Positions 23,185 to 33,023 of a DNA stretch of 64,000 nucleotides are shown here, in pieces. Numbering within the stretch: the first letter of the stretch is position 1; each line of letters starts with the position of its first letter. The stretch lies in the NCBI GenBank assembly GCA_032622095.1, contig CP136061.1, positions 262,168,077 to 262,232,076 on the forward strand. The letters run 5' to 3'. Source of the DNA: Siphonodentalium dalli. Its lineage: Eukaryota; Mollusca; Scaphopoda; Gadilida; Siphonodentaliidae. Made by a program: the position numbers and the translations under genes. Below the pieces are notes generated by a model. It was given only the letters and a program-made list of their open reading frames with translations, did not search any database and had not been told where the DNA came from.

Positions 23185-23350
23185 GAATAATTCCAAATTC
23201 CAAATGGGGGGGGGGGGGGGGGTGGGGGGGGGGGTGTGCAAATGGAATTCTGCGAACCCAGGGGTTTGGTCTGGTTCAAGGGAGATGCAGTTAGAAATTG
23301 TAATGTGGACACCTCACCTCTCCCCTTGGAAATTTATTAAGGTGGACACC
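23185..23350 (+). repeat. dispersed repeat M, copy 2, with a poly-G tract
   Basis: Contains a G-run of about 29 bases interrupted by one T (23206-23234), then GGTTTGGTCTGGTTCAAGGG and GTGGACACCT as in 10375-10500. Confidence 0.6.
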
Positions 23351-23663
23351 TTCAACTTTGATGAATATTGTCAACAGATAGAAATTTCAGGGGACTAAAC
23401 AGTAGTGAGAATTTCAGACCGAACACAGTTCTTGACAAACGAATATTTTAGCATATAATATTTGTTTTTTTATAAAAATTGTTGGAATTTCAAAGTTGGA
23501 CACCCACTTCTAGTCACATCCCTTGACCAAATCTGTAGCAAATTGTCCAGCCAGCACAGAAACCACCAAATATCAAAATGGAACTATTTTGCAATGCATT
23601 AATTGTACAATGTAGACTGACCAATCTCCTTCTCCAACACCTCTTGTTAAATCTGTATTCAGG

Positions 23664-23897
23664 TTATTTTGTAGAATTTCACTTGACACTTGAGGAATTA
23701 TTTTTTCAGCAGGAAAACTGAGTATCCATCAACAATGAAAACATATCATAAGTTCTGGAGAATGTGGACATAATAGCTGGATACCAAGAACCAGCTGCCA
23801 GGGGCTATCACCACTGGACCAAGGAAATCAAACACCGAAAAAAATAAACAAAAAATGGCAGTTATCTCCCTGGAATCTTAGATTTCAACCTGAGGCC
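23664..23897 (+). repeat. direct repeat flanking the 33-bp array, right copy
   Basis: Same orientation and nearly the same sequence as 17331-17556. It is followed by a short duplication of AAACAAAACAGTTCATTTCT at about 23906 and 23941. Confidence 0.85.
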
Positions 23898-23984
23898 AGA
23901 TAAACAAAACAGTTCATTTCTCAGGTAAGGCCTCATCTATAAACAAAACAGTTCATTTCTCAGGGAAGGTTTGTGCCTCTTACA

Positions 23985-24201
23985 TACAGTAATGCTCTAA
24001 ATAATCGACTCCGTAACCACAGCAGAATTATGGGTAACTTTACAGGATTAAGTCGGAAATATAGCTTGTTGCCATTCATCGGAAAGCTCTCAGTGACAGC
24101 TTTCCGATGAATGGCAACAAGCCATATTTCTGACTAAATCCTGAAAAGTTACCCATAATTCTGATGTGGTTAAGAAGTCGATTATTTAGAGCATTACGGT
24201 A
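23985..24201. mobile_element. TA-flanked fold-back element D4
   Basis: Palindromic D family copy with substitutions in both ends (AATGCTCT; GCATTACGGTA). Confidence 0.82.
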
Positions 24202-24341
24202 GTTATAGCCTGCCTGTCCTGCCATAAATAAATAAATATATAAATAGTCCCCATCCCAATTCATCTAACAGAATCCTACATGGCAAAAATCGACAACACA
24301 AGATGCACCAACTTCTCATTTCTATAAAAATAAACCTCCAT

Positions 24342-24470
24342 TTAACCCTTTACCCAACAGAACGGCCCTGTGCCAATGCATTCTCTTATATATGCGAGTC
24401 GACCTATGGTCGACTCGAATATATAAGAGAATGCATTGGTACAGGGCCATTATGTTGGGTAAAGGGTTAA
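24342..24470. mobile_element. short TTAA family A derivative A9 (single near-perfect palindrome)
   Basis: Only 129 bp between TTAA flanks: family A terminal repeats, then one hairpin whose tip TCGACCTATGGTCGA pairs fully. The normal T-C or G-A tip mismatch is gone, as expected if the left arm of hairpin 1 was joined to the right arm of hairpin 2. Confidence 0.85.
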
Positions 24471-24866
24471 GTACACTTGTGGTGTATAACATAATACAAC
24501 GTTTTTTTTCAAAACAGCTAGGTGTATAAAAATATTCCCCAAAGAAACGAGCCATTTTGTTTATCCGGCCTAAAGTAGAATAAGTGAAGAGAAAGAATGA
24601 GTATAAGTGTCTGACTACACCACCTCCTATAGATAAGGTCAATTCTGATTGACAGGTCAGCTGGCTGATTGACATTTCAATTATCTCCAGACATTGAGTA
24701 TCCTGGCTCAGCTAGTGGTATCACCAGTACAGATCTCCCTCTACACCATTTCAGCTCTGTGTTGTTTTTTTTTTGGAACCAAACAGCTCTGAATTGATGA
24801 ATTACTAGCTTGTCACTGAATAGATGGAGACAGTTCACTGAATAGATGGAGACAGTTCAATTAGTT
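24471..24866. other. unassigned sequence with a 23-bp direct duplication
   Basis: CACTGAATAGATGGAGACAG occurs twice in tandem near 24816-24860. Otherwise AT-rich with no family recognised. Confidence 0.4.
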
Positions 24867-25110
24867 TTAACCCTTTGAGTGCCAGGGGCCGATCTCATTG
24901 GCCCTAAACCTACAAAATAAGTCTGTTAAAGAATATAAGAATAAATTATTAAAATTTAAAAAAAAAAAAAATTAAAAAAAAAATTGTGAGGCCAATGCAT
25001 TCTCTTATATATGCGAGGTGACCTATGGTCGACTCGCATATATAAGAGAATGCATTGGCACAGGGTATATGGGTTGATACACAAATTGGACCTGGCACTC
25101 AAAGGGTTAA
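24867..25110 (+). mobile_element. TTAA family B element B2
   Basis: TTAA-CCCTTTGAGTGCCAGG at the left and CCTGGCACTCAAAGGG-TTAA at the right. It holds one family A-type hairpin (GCGACCTATGGTCGA-like tip) next to an A-rich spacer. The right subterminal GGGTTGATACA... matches family E arms. Confidence 0.83.
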
Positions 25111-25148
25111 AATCCTGAACCTGAAAGTTGAAGGCCATGGTTGGTTTT

Positions 25149-25330
25149 ATCTATATAATTAAAACAATACGATCTGTCTGTCTGTTCGGACTTTCTCCCA
25201 GACCCCAGGATCGATTCCAAACAAAGTTGGTGTGGTGATTCGGGGTACCCAGACATATGTTATAACGGTGTTACTTTTTCAAAATTTTGATTTAAAACAA
25301 AAAATAAGTGGCTTCAATCTTAAGAATTAG
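25149..25330 (+). mobile_element. possible Helitron-like 5' end
   Basis: A host A is followed by TCTATATAATTAAAACAATA and GATCTGTCTGTCTG, resembling the starts of the Helitron-like elements at 56213 and 52493 (TCTATTATATATTTTGG...). No 3' hairpin or CTAG end is found before D5, so it is truncated or misassigned. Confidence 0.3.
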
Positions 25331-25340
25331 TGTCCACACC

Positions 25341-25447
25341 TACAGTAATGCCCTAAATAATCGACTCCTTTACCACAGCAGAATTATGGGTAAATTACCG
25401 ATAATTCTAATGTGGTTAAGGAGTCGATTATTTAGGGCATTACTGTA
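25341..25447. mobile_element. short TA-flanked fold-back element D5
   Basis: A 107-bp D derivative retaining about 50 bp of each arm; the central hairpin with the AGCTCTC tip is deleted. Confidence 0.85.
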
Positions 25448-25723
25448 TTATAAAATCTAATGATTGATACCTGCAGATATCTCTGCATTCTTCACATAGT
25501 AAATCATGTGTTATTCCTTTCTATACTAAATATGCAAATGTTTTTTGTCTGTATTCAGCTTTTATTACCTGAAACACCCCTCTAAATGAATAATAGACTG
25601 TTCCAATGTGTACTTTTATAACTGAGTGGGACAATCCATTTAGTACAGAGGGTCAAGACAGGATACAATCTTTTCTCTGTGAAACAGTGTAACATTTTTG
25701 GAAGTGACGCGGAACAGACTACA

Positions 25724-26487
25724 CTAGAAGTGTGACTGTCCCAATGGGACTACGGATACCCCCCTGTTTTTAAAATACTAAGATGTTTCACATGTCAGTT
25801 AAAATAATAAAATAACAGTTCCCATTGCAGGTGTACAACCATAACCCTAATCTTAAAACCTATTGACCGAAAAATGTAGGAATAAAAGCTTGGACAAAAT
25901 TATGTATGTTGCGAAAAAAATTCTAAGTAAAAAAAGGGGAATAACTCCACACAAAAAATGTCGGACAGACGTCATAATCACAGGTGCACAGGTTCCCATG
26001 GTACTAAATATCAGTGCCAAGATTAAAAAACATTGACCGAAAAATGTAGGAATAAAAGCTCGGACAAAATTATGGATGTTGCAAAAAAGTTTCTAAGTCG
26101 AAAAAGGGGGATAACTCCCCCAAAAAATGTCAGACAGACATCATAATCGCAGGTGCACAAGTTCCCATGGTACTAAATATCTGTGCCACGTTTTTAAAAA
26201 ATTGACCGAAAAAATGTAGGAATAAAAGCTCGGACAAAAGTATAAATGTTGCGAAAGTTTTCTAAGTTGAAAAAGGGGAGATAACTCCACCAAAAAAAAA
26301 GTCTGACAGACGTCATAATCGCAGGTTCCCATGGTGGTTGATGTCTGTGCCAAGTTTCACGGAAATTGATCAAAAAACGACTGAGAAAAACTCCAGACAA
26401 ATTTGTGTCCACGGACAGATGACGGACGGACGGACGGACGGACAAGCTGACTCCAGTATACCCCCCCCCCCCTAACTTCATTGCGGG
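25724..26487 (-). mobile_element. family N element with CTAG hairpin end and ~170-bp repeats
   Basis: Read on the minus strand, it ends with hairpin GTCCCATTGGGAC, ten bases, then CTAG followed by T, as in Helitron 3' ends. The interior has about three ~170-bp repeats (GAAAAATGTAGGAATAAAAG). A (GACG)n tract lies near 26425, and a TATACCCCCC/GGGGGGTATA palindrome marks the other end. It interrupts a copy of repeat K. Confidence 0.6.
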
Positions 26488-26715
26488 GGGTATAAATACA
26501 TGCCCTTTTCTGGAAGTTGCGCACCCATGCCCTTCGTGACTTCTAGTATCCATGACTACAGCCATAGTAGTGAACTATCGAAGAAACAATATATGACTTC
26601 AGTCCTTGGAATTAGTGTCCGCACCGAAAGTCAGATAATTAGTGTCCACACCGAAAGTCAGATAATTAGTGTCCGCACCGAAAGTCAGATAATTATACCA
26701 GCAAATTATATCACA
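26488..26715 (+). repeat. dispersed repeat K, copy with a 27-bp triplication
   Basis: Contains ATGCCCTTTTCTGGAAGTTG and ATGACTTCAGTCCTTGGAAT, shared with 27705-27850. AATTAGTGTCCGCACCGAAA plus GTCAGAT is present three times in tandem (26610-26695); the copy near 27820 has it once. Confidence 0.65.
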
Positions 26716-26770
26716 CAGAATATGTGGATTCCAAATATAATTTGTTGATGAGAGAACACAAATAACTTAT

Positions 26771-26862
26771 TTAACCCTTTCATGATGGGAGCTGTGCTGG
26801 TGCAGCATTACATATTCTGTGCCAGTGCATTCTCTTATATATGCGAGTCTCCCATAGGGGAA
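26771..26862 (+). mobile_element. TTAA family C left-end fragment
   Basis: TTAA-CCCTTTCATGATGGGAGCT and the left arm of hairpin 1 (GCGAGTCTCCCATAGGG); it then breaks off. Confidence 0.78.
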
Positions 26863-26939
26863 AAGGTTTGTTTTTTTTAGGTTCAGCATAAATCCAAAAA
26901 GACAGATCTTTTCCCACTCAAACATCATTTTAAAACACT

Positions 26940-27180
26940 TTAACCCATTCCTGAGTTGAGCTGGTGCAGCATTAAAGATCCTGTGTCAGTGCATTCTCAT
27001 ATATACGAGTCTCCCTTACATATATAAGAGAATGCACTGGCTTACAAGGTAAAAGATAAATAGGCAAATGTATTCTCTCATATATGTGAGGCTACCTATG
27101 GGAGACTCACATATATAAGAGAATGCATTGGCATATGGTTTTCAAAAAAAATTCAGGAAGCTCCAGTCAAGAGGGGTTAA
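26940..27180 (+). mobile_element. TTAA family C element
   Basis: TTAA at both ends, two hairpins (the first decayed), left GAGCTGGTGCAGCATTAAAG and right AAGCTCCAGTCAAGAGGGG. Confidence 0.8.
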
Positions 27181-27184
27181 TAAG

Positions 27185-27995
27185 AAGATAAGACACAATA
27201 TTTTCTCTTCAAATCTGTGAGACAGCATAAACATCTTTGATGCAACAAGTAATTGATTAAAATACGTGCCCTTTTCTGGAAATTCTGCCCCCAAGCCCTT
27301 AATTGCTTCTGGCAGCCCTGATTACAGCCATATCAGCAAATAAACTCCAGGCAGAGTTATCTCCCATCACTCCGCTGAGATACCACTGTCACAAGGATAT
27401 TTGGTAAGGATTTCTGACATGATCGTAGGATTTTAGGATTAAAATTGTCCTATGCTGGCTCAGTTCATATTGTTCTTATCAATTACCGTAACAATTACCA
27501 TTATTGCAAACTTGTGGTGGTCAAAAATAAGATAATAGGGGACTAAACATAGTTCCGACGATATGTAAAAATAGATGTATCGGTCCGCAAAGTACCATCC
27601 CTGTGGCAGTGATATATCGCAGTGATAACGTAGAGGGCGCTGCATGAGCTTGATCAGCGAATTATCCAAGATAATGTTTTGGATGTGACAAGGAAGAGGC
27701 TAAAATACATGCCCTTTTCTAGAAGTTTCGCACCCATGCCATTTGTAACTTCCGGTATCCCGGATTACTGTTGTAGTAGTGAATTATTTAAGACAGAATA
27801 TATGGCTTCAGTCCTCAGAATTTATGTCCACACCTAAAGGCAGATAATTATACTTGAACATATCTCTGTATGCTATATAGTAATTAAATCATGTGTAAGA
27901 CAATGGCAAAGAATCTTTTCTCTTTGTGAAAACAGCGTAAAATGTTTGGAAGTGACAAGAAACTGATTAAAATGTGGTGGCCCTTTGTCTGTAAG
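27185..27995 (+). repeat. copies of dispersed repeat K with a unique spacer
   Basis: K motifs (GTGCCCTTTTCTGGAAATT at ~27267; ATGCCCTTTTCTAGAAGTTT at ~27709; GGCTTCAGTCCTCAGAATT at ~27803) flank about 350 bp of unassigned sequence. Upstream arms read AGTAATTGATTAAAATACGT and AACTGATTAAAATGTG and give near-empty sites for element N. Confidence 0.5.
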
Positions 27996-28006
27996 TGCTG
28001 CTCCGA

Positions 28007-28440
28007 GACAAGCCTGAATTTAGTGCGTCTGACATTTGCAGAATGAGGTCCCCACAGGGTGAATTTAGTGATGCTATCCCATATGGCGGGCTGGTATCAC
28101 CAAATTCAACCCTATGGGGACCTCATTCTGCTTAGGCCTCATCTTCTGGAAAGTATCTTTAGCCTCAAATTAACATTTGTTTTTAGTTACCTTTTCCCCT
28201 TCTGTTCAGTTTCTATATCCCCTAATTTGCATAAGATAAAATGCATAATCGAAGTGACTAATTGGGTGAACTTCACAATCTGATCCTAGGTCTCCAATAG
28301 CAGTTGAAGCCAAAGCAGAATAAGGTTCCCAGAGGGTGAATTTGATATGTACTAGCCTGCTATGCCGGGATAGCATCACTAAATTCACCCTTTGCGGGAC
28401 CTCATTCTGTAAATGTCAGACACACTATATTCAGGCTTGC
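28007..28440 (+). mobile_element. family G element G4 (near full length)
   Basis: Ends AAGCCTGAATTTAGTGCGTC and the mirrored ATATTCAGGCTT; two palindromes on GAGGTCCCCACAGGGTGAAT; central TTTCTATATCCCCTAATTTG. About 430 bp, so it serves as the unexpanded reference for G1. It interrupts K-like sequence. Confidence 0.78.
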
Positions 28441-28713
28441 ACCCTGGATTTGTGCCACCAGTTTAAAATGTATCTGAGATAGAATTAGTGTCCGTTTTTA
28501 TGGGGTTTGGGATTTAACACCCGGGAGGATTTAGAAGGGGCGGAACCCCTTCCCTACAACCCACTTTTGAATTTTAATGAGTATCATGGTATGAGTGTAC
28601 AATATCATGAAATGGTGAGCGTGAGTGGAGATGATCTAGGCATGTTTTTTCTCTCGGCTGAAGTTGTTGTTGTTGTTGTTGTTGTTGTTGTACGCTTATT
28701 TATCAATTAACAG
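28441..28713. other. K fragment, weak reading frame and (GTT)n run
   Basis: A 67-codon frame (28507-28710) opens GFNTREDLEGAEPLPYNP and runs into a GTT microsatellite at 28663-28691 read as polyvaline. AAGGGGCGGAACCCCTT near 28536 forms a small hairpin. No domain recognised. Confidence 0.35.
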
Positions 28714-28950
28714 TTAAAGATGCATTATCGGAATTAACTCTCCTAGATTATTTTTTCTTTGGCTTCGGGGGTAAAAATATTTGATTCAAGTCGAGGACCC
28801 CACCCAAGTCAGAAGCAGAATGATCAGATACCGATGTTTGAATTATGTTATTTCTCGAGATGTGCAATAATTAGTGGCCCAGAACAACGTTGTCAAATTC
28901 ACCCTTTGGGGACCCTCATTCTGCAAATGTCAGACACACTATATTCAGGG
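28714..28950 (+). mobile_element. TTAA family F fragment joined to a family G end
   Basis: TTAAAGATGCATTATC, GGCTTCGGGGGTAAAAA and GATTCAAGTCGAGGA match the F copies at 30064 and 49716. Near 28893 it switches to a family G right end (AAATTCACCCTTTGGGGACC). Confidence 0.65.
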
Positions 28951-29150
28951 CTTTCTCCCTGGATTAGTGCCACAGTATAAAATTATCTGGGACAGAATAT
29001 ATGGTTTCAGTCATCGGAATTAGTGTTCGCCACCTTAAGTTTGACATATATACCAGAATATATGGTTTCAGTCATTGGAATTAGTGGTCTGCACCTTAAG
29101 GTTTGACATAGTATACCAGAACATTTATCGACAATCAGACTCGGAAGCTA
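28951..29150 (+). repeat. K fragment with a ~65-bp tandem duplication
   Basis: ATATATGGTTTCAGTCAT followed by GGAATTAGTG... occurs twice (about 28998 and 29059). Confidence 0.6.
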
Positions 29151-29270
29151 TACAGTAGCATTATGTGTAAGACTATAGGGTTTCACTTTCTCTGTGAGTC
29201 CAAGGAGAGGGAAGCCATAATGGTGATAATAATTGGGATATCACGGCATTATCTCAATAGATGCTCTTGA

Positions 29271-29484
29271 TTAACCCTTTCAGTTCCAAATCCGATTTTT
29301 GTATCAACCCATATTTCCTTGATCATTTTCAAATTTATTGATTATAATAATGTGATACATTGATGGAAAAAGCTCTTAGAGCTCTTTCCATCAATGTATC
29401 ACATTGTTATAATCAATAAATTTGAAAAATGATCAAGGAATTATGGGTTGATACAAAAATCGGACTTGGCACTGAAAGGATTAA
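29271..29484. mobile_element. TTAA fold-back element E1
   Basis: TTAA-CCCTTTCAGTTCCAAATCC... and ...TTGGCACTGAAAGGA-TTAA. Most of the 214 bp is one palindrome with the tip AAAGCTCTTAGAGCTCTTT; arms contain TTTTTGTATCAACCCATAT as in family B. Confidence 0.85.
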
Positions 29485-29677
29485 AATGGATCCAGAGTCT
29501 CATACAAGTCCATTTTTCACCTTCATCTCAATTGAAATAGATAATTCTTCTGATTTGTAAGGAAATGAAATTATCAATGACACTGTAGCTCAACATGGGG
29601 GAGGGGATTATATATAATAATGTCAGACATTCCAGTCCATAGAGTGATAAGAAATTCACATCCGCAAACATTCACGC
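29485..29677. repeat. dispersed repeat R fragment
   Basis: ATCAATGACACTGTAGCTCA and GTCCATAGAGTGATAAG recur near 48708-48775. Confidence 0.5.
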
Positions 29678-30067
29678 TTAACCCTTTACCCAACAAACCG
29701 GCCAAAAACGCCCAAATAAAGCTTCAACAGCCTAAAATATCTTCGGTCTGTCTCAATAACACCATACAAATATAGATATCATTGGAACCGGTTCATTGAC
29801 CACATTGTGATGGTTACAATTATGCCCTGTGCCAATGTATTCTCTTATATATGCGAGTCGACCATAGGCCGCCTCGCATATATAAGAGAATGAATTGGCC
29901 TAAAAAAAATCTTTTTTTACCATTTTTTCTTACATTCTTTAACAATTTTATAATTTTTAATGTGTTAAGCCAATGCATTCTCTTATATATGCGAGGCGAC
30001 CTATAGTCGACTCGCATATATAAGAGAATGCATTGGCACAGGGCCGTTCTGTTGGGTAAAGGGTTAA
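29678..30067 (+). mobile_element. TTAA family A element A10
   Basis: Full length with point changes in hairpin 1 (AATGTATTC; ATAGGCCGCC). Its right TTAA is also the left TTAA of the neighbouring F element. Confidence 0.85.
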
Positions 30068-30494
30068 AGATGCATAATCTGAATTAACGCTCCAAAATTA
30101 CGATATCTTTGGCTTTGGGAGTAAAAAATGTTTGATTTGAGTCGAGGAACCCGGGCCACCCATCAAAGCTCAGAGTGATCAGATATTGATTTCTTAAATT
30201 TGTTATTTCTCGAGATATGTACATGTACTTATTGGTGGCCTGGAAAAAATTTGTCAAGACGAAGGTCTGACAAAATTGTGGATGAAGATGAATAACTCTA
30301 AAATCAAGTGGCTTTGGATATTAGAAATTTAAAAATGTGGCCATATTTCGTTGAACAAAATAGCAGGTTTTGGGAAATTTTGCACTATAGTTGACTCACT
30401 GTGGTTAGAATTATTTTTGGGCAATTAATCGATTCTGATAACTGAAGCAGAATTTCAAAAATGGGGACCATTGAATCAGATTGAGTACCTTTAA
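30064..30494 (+). mobile_element. TTAA family F element F2
   Basis: TTAA-AGATGCATAATC at the left and GATTGAGTACCT-TTAA at the right; internal GGCTTTGGGAGTAAAAAATG and GTCGAGGAACCC. The right end matches both ends of F1 at 49716. Confidence 0.65.
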
Positions 30495-30504
30495 CCTGCA
30501 CTCA

Positions 30505-30572
30505 TCCAATAATCTAACAATATTACCTTGACCCTATGGGAGACTCGCATATATAAGAAAATGCACAGGCAC
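30505..30572 (-). mobile_element. TTAA family C fragment
   Basis: TAACAATATTACCTTGACC spacer joined directly to CCTATGGGAGACTCGCATAT, the right arm of a hairpin. Confidence 0.7.
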
Positions 30573-30884
30573 AGGATCTATGATAACTGAGATAAAAGCC
30601 ATGCATGGTTTACCTCCCTTGGTGACTCGGTAAGACCGCTGCTACGGGTGACATTTTACCCACATTTAGTGGACTTGTGCGATCAGAGCAACATGCTGCC
30701 CTTGTTAAACACACAAAATATCGATTAAAATTGTGTAATTTCCTACCTTTGGCTGGAAAATCCCATGCTAAATATAGAAACCACAGACTAGTACCCAGCT
30801 GGTGACAGAGTCAGAAAGGAAGTTAGGCTAGTACGCTCTGGTAGAGATTGGATGTAAACATGAAAATGTTGCTTATGGATAAAT
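30573..30884. other. unassigned sequence
   Basis: No repeat family seen. Slightly higher GC than its surroundings; no convincing frame. Confidence 0.3.
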
Positions 30885-31010
30885 ATGAAGGAATCAGCCC
30901 AGAGGGCAACGAGGGAGACATCTTCTCCCTAAAATATGCCACTTCTCCCTAATTTTGTCCCAGGGGAAGTGACTTAAATCTATCTCCTATACCAGTATGC
31001 ATATGTCCAA
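30885..31010 (+). repeat. dispersed repeat O, copy 1 (single unit)
   Basis: AGAGGGCAACGAGGGAGACA then TCTTCTCCCTAAAATATGCC and TAATTTTGTCCCAGG match the end of TR7 and its right flank (41260-41340), but with only one unit of the 31-bp motif. Confidence 0.75.
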
Positions 31011-31108
31011 ACAGTTTAAAGTTTATTTACTGATTATAATTCATAATTGTATAAATGGACTCTTGTGTGTTGCGTAATACTTATTGGAGGTGTAAATTGA
31101 TCTTCATC

Positions 31109-31325
31109 TACAGTAATGCCCAAAGTATACGACCCTTTAACCACAGCAGAATTGTGGGAAATTTTTCAGGATTTAGTCGGAAATATGGCTTGTTGCCATT
31201 CATCAGAAAGCTCTCACTGAGAGCTCTCCAATGAATGCTAACAAGCCATATTTCTGACTAAATCCTGAAAAATTTCCCATAATTCTGCTGTGGTTTAGGG
31301 GTCGATTATTTAGGACATTACTGTA
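31109..31325. mobile_element. TA-flanked fold-back element D6
   Basis: Palindromic D copy with diverged arms (AATGCCCAAAGTATACGACC). Followed by a short TATATATA run. Confidence 0.82.
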
Positions 31326-31377
31326 TGTATATATATATATAGTTACTTCTCCCTATAACAGCCGACTGCTCCCTATA

Positions 31378-31440
31378 AAAGCCAGTGCATTCTCTTATAT
31401 ATGTAAGGGAGACTCGTATATATGAGAATGCACTGACACA
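31378..31440 (-). mobile_element. TTAA family C hairpin fragment
   Basis: GCCAGTGCATTCTCTTATAT and TATATGAGAATGCACTGACA arms with a collapsed tip (GTAAGGGAGACTCG). Confidence 0.7.
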
Positions 31441-31862
31441 GGCCTGAGAATAAGGCGCCTGTTATTTGCAGAATGAGGTCCCCAGAGGGTGAATTTAGTG
31501 ACGCTATTCCGCATAGTGGGCTAGCATCACTAATTCACCCTCTGGGGACTCATTCTGCTTTGGCCTCATCTTCAAATTTCTATAGAAACTTCTTCACATA
31601 GATTCTATTTCATTTTAAGTTTAGTTTTTCTATATCCCCAAATTGGCAGACGACACATTGCGTAATCGAGGTTCCCAATGGGTGTACTTCACAATATTCA
31701 CCATTTGGGAACTTCAACATGAGTCTATATCTCCCATAGCAGATGAGGCCATGCAGAATGAGGTCACCAGAGGGTGAATTTAGTGATGCTAGCATGCTAT
31801 GTGGGATAGCATCACTATATTCACCATTCTGCAAATGTCAGACACACTACATTCAGGCTTGG
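31441..31862 (+). mobile_element. family G element G6
   Basis: Two palindromes (GAGGTCCCCAGAGGGTGAAT; GAGGTCACCAGAGGGTGAAT), central ATATCCCCAAATTGGC, right end ACTACATTCAGGCTTG. The right palindrome is partly deleted. Confidence 0.78.
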
Positions 31863-32764
31863 CTGAGCCACAAGAAGCATATTCTACCCATGATTTCAAA
31901 TTCAGCACGCGCGAAAGATCAATCATCTTGGAATTACACTGAGAATGCCGCAAAGGACAATAATTCCCAAATCGAGTGACAATTCCGATTTAACTCCGCC
32001 ATGATAACATTGCGTATTCTATACTGCACCGAGTTTAATTGGTTGAAAGTTTTTGCAGCGCGCCTTTGTGTATTGTTGAAATGATCGAGTGAAATTGGTT
32101 GTATTTTTTCTCAGTCTGACATTATCCATTCAAATGTTTCTCCCAAATCGAAATTACGTCGCCAAAAAATTCCAGTCCAATACGTAATGTTTCCTGAGTG
32201 TATTGCATTGTGGGATGTTTTTTGCTCAGGAATAACGTTCAAGACCAATATTTCACGAGTCCCGAGAGTCTGTATCGACAATGAATCATGAGTATAATAG
32301 GTGCTCTGCATATAACATGCCTCTTTGCTAACGGCAATTCATTTCAACATTCAGACATGATGGTGCTTTATTTGATAGTAATGTTTGCCATAGGAACAGC
32401 AGGTCTGACTCAAGTACATATTAAGGCTGAAGGTGTCACTCTCACCTAAAAAAAAAAGTGCTGAAGGTTCAATAAAATGTGCTGAAGGATTCACAGAGTT
32501 TGAAATCTAGTTTTAAATGACGTTTAATTTTTTTTGTGTCTGCCGCTACCGCTGCTATATATAGTACAATTGTTTATGTTTCAGGGAAAATTAAAATTGA
32601 AATAAATTGCTGATAGGCACCATATTTCAAAAAAGTTGACGTAACTGCATCAGTGCCGATAGCATACCATGTGTGATAGCACACCCTGTGTACCCTTCAG
32701 CACATTTTCAAAACCTGTGAACCCTTCAGCACTTTTTAAGGTGAGAGTGAGCCCTTCGGCCATA
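31863..32764. other. unassigned sequence
   Basis: No known family. Contains short repeats of GTGCTGAAGG / CCCTTCAGCAC around 32456-32760 in both orientations, suggesting a decayed inverted-repeat element. No gene recognised. Confidence 0.35.
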
Positions 32765-32935
32765 TTAACCCTTTCAGTGCCAAGTCCGATTTTTGTATCA
32801 GCCCATATAACCTTGATCATTTTTCAAATTTATTGATTATAATAATGTGATACATTATTATATTCAATAAATTTGAAAAATGATCAAGGAAATATGGGTT
32901 GATACAAAAATCGGACTTGGCAAGAAAAGGGTTAA
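32765..32935. mobile_element. TTAA fold-back element E2, tip deleted
   Basis: TTAA at both ends and E family arms; the central GGAAAAAGCTC tip is missing, so the arms meet at GATACATTATTATATTC. Confidence 0.83.
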
Positions 32936-33023
32936 GGACCATAGGGTTGAAATGGTATTAATTATTTTGCATTAAACATTCTTCAATAGACAACAATATT
33001 ATATTCATCATCATTATCATGTT

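Noticed and set aside
17604-23312. Repetitive protein of 11-residue units in the 33-bp array
   Set aside because: Frames are broken repeatedly by unit variants, unit changes ignore codon positions, and both strands are open.
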